7,339 bases of DNA from Sulfurimonas sp. UBA6014 (GTDB lineage Bacteria > Campylobacterota > Campylobacteria > Campylobacterales > Sulfurimonadaceae). Shown in pieces: positions 6,585 through 7,339 of the stretch. Where the stretch lies: the NCBI GenBank assembly GCA_002428085.1, contig DJAA01000018.1, positions 8,313-15,651 on the forward strand, given 5' to 3'. A program made the position numbers and the translations under genes. The number at the start of each line of letters is the position of its first letter. Positions within the stretch are counted from its first letter, which is position 1. The notes below the pieces were generated by a model. The model did not search any database. It saw only the letters and a list, made by a program, of their open reading frames with translations, and was not told the DNA's origin.

Positions 6585-6619
6585 AGCACTAAAACGAATC
6601 TATCCGTTAATAAGGTGCT
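6585..6619. terminator. Weak imperfect stem-loop between convergent genes
   Basis: AGCAC (6585-6589) pairs with GTGCT (6615-6619), and nested AACG (6593-6596) pairs with CGTT (6605-6608) around an eight-base loop, with unpaired bases between the two stems. It sits in the 69-bp gap between the stops of lgt and the GGDEF gene, where a shared terminator would be expected. No T-tract follows on either strand, so an intrinsic terminator is doubtful. A T7 run at 6567-6573, just after lgt, has no GC-rich stem in front. Confidence 0.3.
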
Positions 6620-6629
6620 ATTCTTAGAG

Positions 6630-7339
6630 TTATGCAAATATTTTATATCTATTTTTTCCCTCTCTTTTTGCATGATACATAGCAATGTCTGCTTTTTTGA
6701 GTATCTCACTTTGGCTGTCATGAGAGGTTGGCATTAACTCATATACCCCTATGCTTGCAGATACCTGTAATTGAATATTTTCATACCAAAAATCAGACGA
6801 AGCACTCTTTAATAGTTTGTCGATGATAGTTATGTATTCTTCTTGATTTTGTATAAAAAATGCAAACTCATCCCCTCCCATTCTAGCTATAACTCCATTT
6901 TCTTGTATATTGTTTTGAAATCTATTCGAAACTGTTTTCAAAAGGAAATCTCCAGCATCATGCCCTGTGTCATCGTTTATTCTTTTAAATTCATCAAGAT
7001 CAAGAAAGCCAACTATAAGTAGTCTGTTTTGTTTTTTTGAAGAAATAATCGCATCTTTGAGAAGCTTCTCGAAGTAGGGTCTATTTGGCAAAGAGGTTAA
7101 AAGGTCATATTGAGCTTGCTTCATGAGGAGGTTTTTTTCAAACTCTTTTTGGGTGATGTCGACAGCAAGTGAAACAATCTCTTGTTCCTCTTTGCGATTG
7201 CTCACTGGCAAGAGAGTATTATGCCATTCACATAGGATTATTTTATGCTCTTTTGTAAAATTTGCATTGGTAAAAAGATACATTTTATTGGTTTCCAAGA
7301 TGGTTGCTAGATTCTCTTTTGTTGTTGTTTTTTCTTTTT
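6630..7339 (-). CDS. PAS-GGDEF diguanylate cyclase, C-terminal part (5' end off the window)
   Basis: The frame stays open to the right edge, so the N-terminus is missing; a TTG at 7298 is only an internal codon. The visible 236 residues begin with the last strands of a PAS domain (ILCEWHNTLLP, then a PAC-like VSLAVDITQ at about 7150-7180), a short linker helix, and a full GGDEF domain opening with YDLLTSLPNR. The active-site motif GGDEF is intact at bases 6864-6878, preceded by DLDEFKRINDDTGHDAGD and followed by ADIAMYHAKREGKNRY. It should therefore make cyclic di-GMP from two GTP in response to a signal sensed upstream. The inhibitory RxxD site, expected five residues before GGDEF, reads QENG and is absent, so product inhibition there is unlikely. 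No EAL domain follows. Target process unknown; motility or biofilm control is usual for the family. Confidence 0.92.
   Translation of the reverse strand, partial: KEKTTTKENLATILETNKMYLFTNANFTKEHKIILCEWHNTLLPVSNRKEEQEIVSLAVDITQKEFEKNLLMKQAQYDLLTSLPNRPYFEKLLKDAIISSKKQNRLLIVGFLDLDEFKRINDDTGHDAGDFLLKTVSNRFQNNIQENGVIARMGGDEFAFFIQNQEEYITIIDKLLKSASSDFWYENIQLQVSASIGVYELMPTSHDSQSEILKKADIAMYHAKREGKNRYKIFA

Noticed and set aside
7284..7298. TTG at 7298 as the start of the GGDEF gene
   Set aside because: The frame remains open for 13 more codons to the window edge and a PAS remnant needs upstream sequence, so the gene is cut by the window.

Overview
This window looks like chromosomal DNA of a Campylobacterota (epsilonproteobacterial) species, perhaps a free-living Sulfurospirillum/Sulfurimonas-type organism. 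The basis is moderate-to-low GC, AT-rich promoters with extended -10 boxes, and an oxygen-independent coproporphyrinogen oxidase directly followed by a GlpC-like iron-sulfur protein, an order also known from Helicobacter pylori (HP0665-HP0666). Genus assignment is inference only.

Layout. (1) Bases 1-928, minus strand: the end of a surface-polysaccharide locus. It holds a GT32-type (DXD, OCH1-like) glycosyltransferase and, 15 bp further on, the start of an NDP-sugar epimerase/dehydratase that runs off the left edge. (2) 929-1082: a divergent intergenic region with a strong AT-rich bulged hairpin (981-1017) and candidate promoters for both sides. (3) 1083-2834, plus: an MsbA-type ABC exporter, probably the lipid A/lipooligosaccharide flippase, whose true start may be a TTG at 1125. 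(4) 2835-3076: an intergenic region with two direct copies of a REP-like, multi-hairpin repeat spaced exactly 88 bp apart; the second ends 35 bp before the hemN ATG. (5) 3077-6560, plus: a tight three-gene operon, hemN, a two-domain CCG iron-sulfur protein, and lgt, with gaps of 2 and 5 bp. (6) 6561-6629: a short convergent intergenic region with a weak stem. (7) 6630 to the right edge, minus: the C-terminal part of a PAS-GGDEF diguanylate cyclase.

How the genes fit together. Three products serve the cell envelope (glycosyltransferase plus sugar-nucleotide enzyme, MsbA flippase, Lgt lipoprotein maturation). HemN and its coupled Fe-S protein serve low-oxygen haem synthesis and redox chemistry. 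No wholly novel multi-gene system is evident. The points most worth checking are the REP-like pair next to hemN, the orphan GlpC-like protein coupled to hemN (possibly a redox partner), and the hairpin with an embedded promoter in the divergent region.
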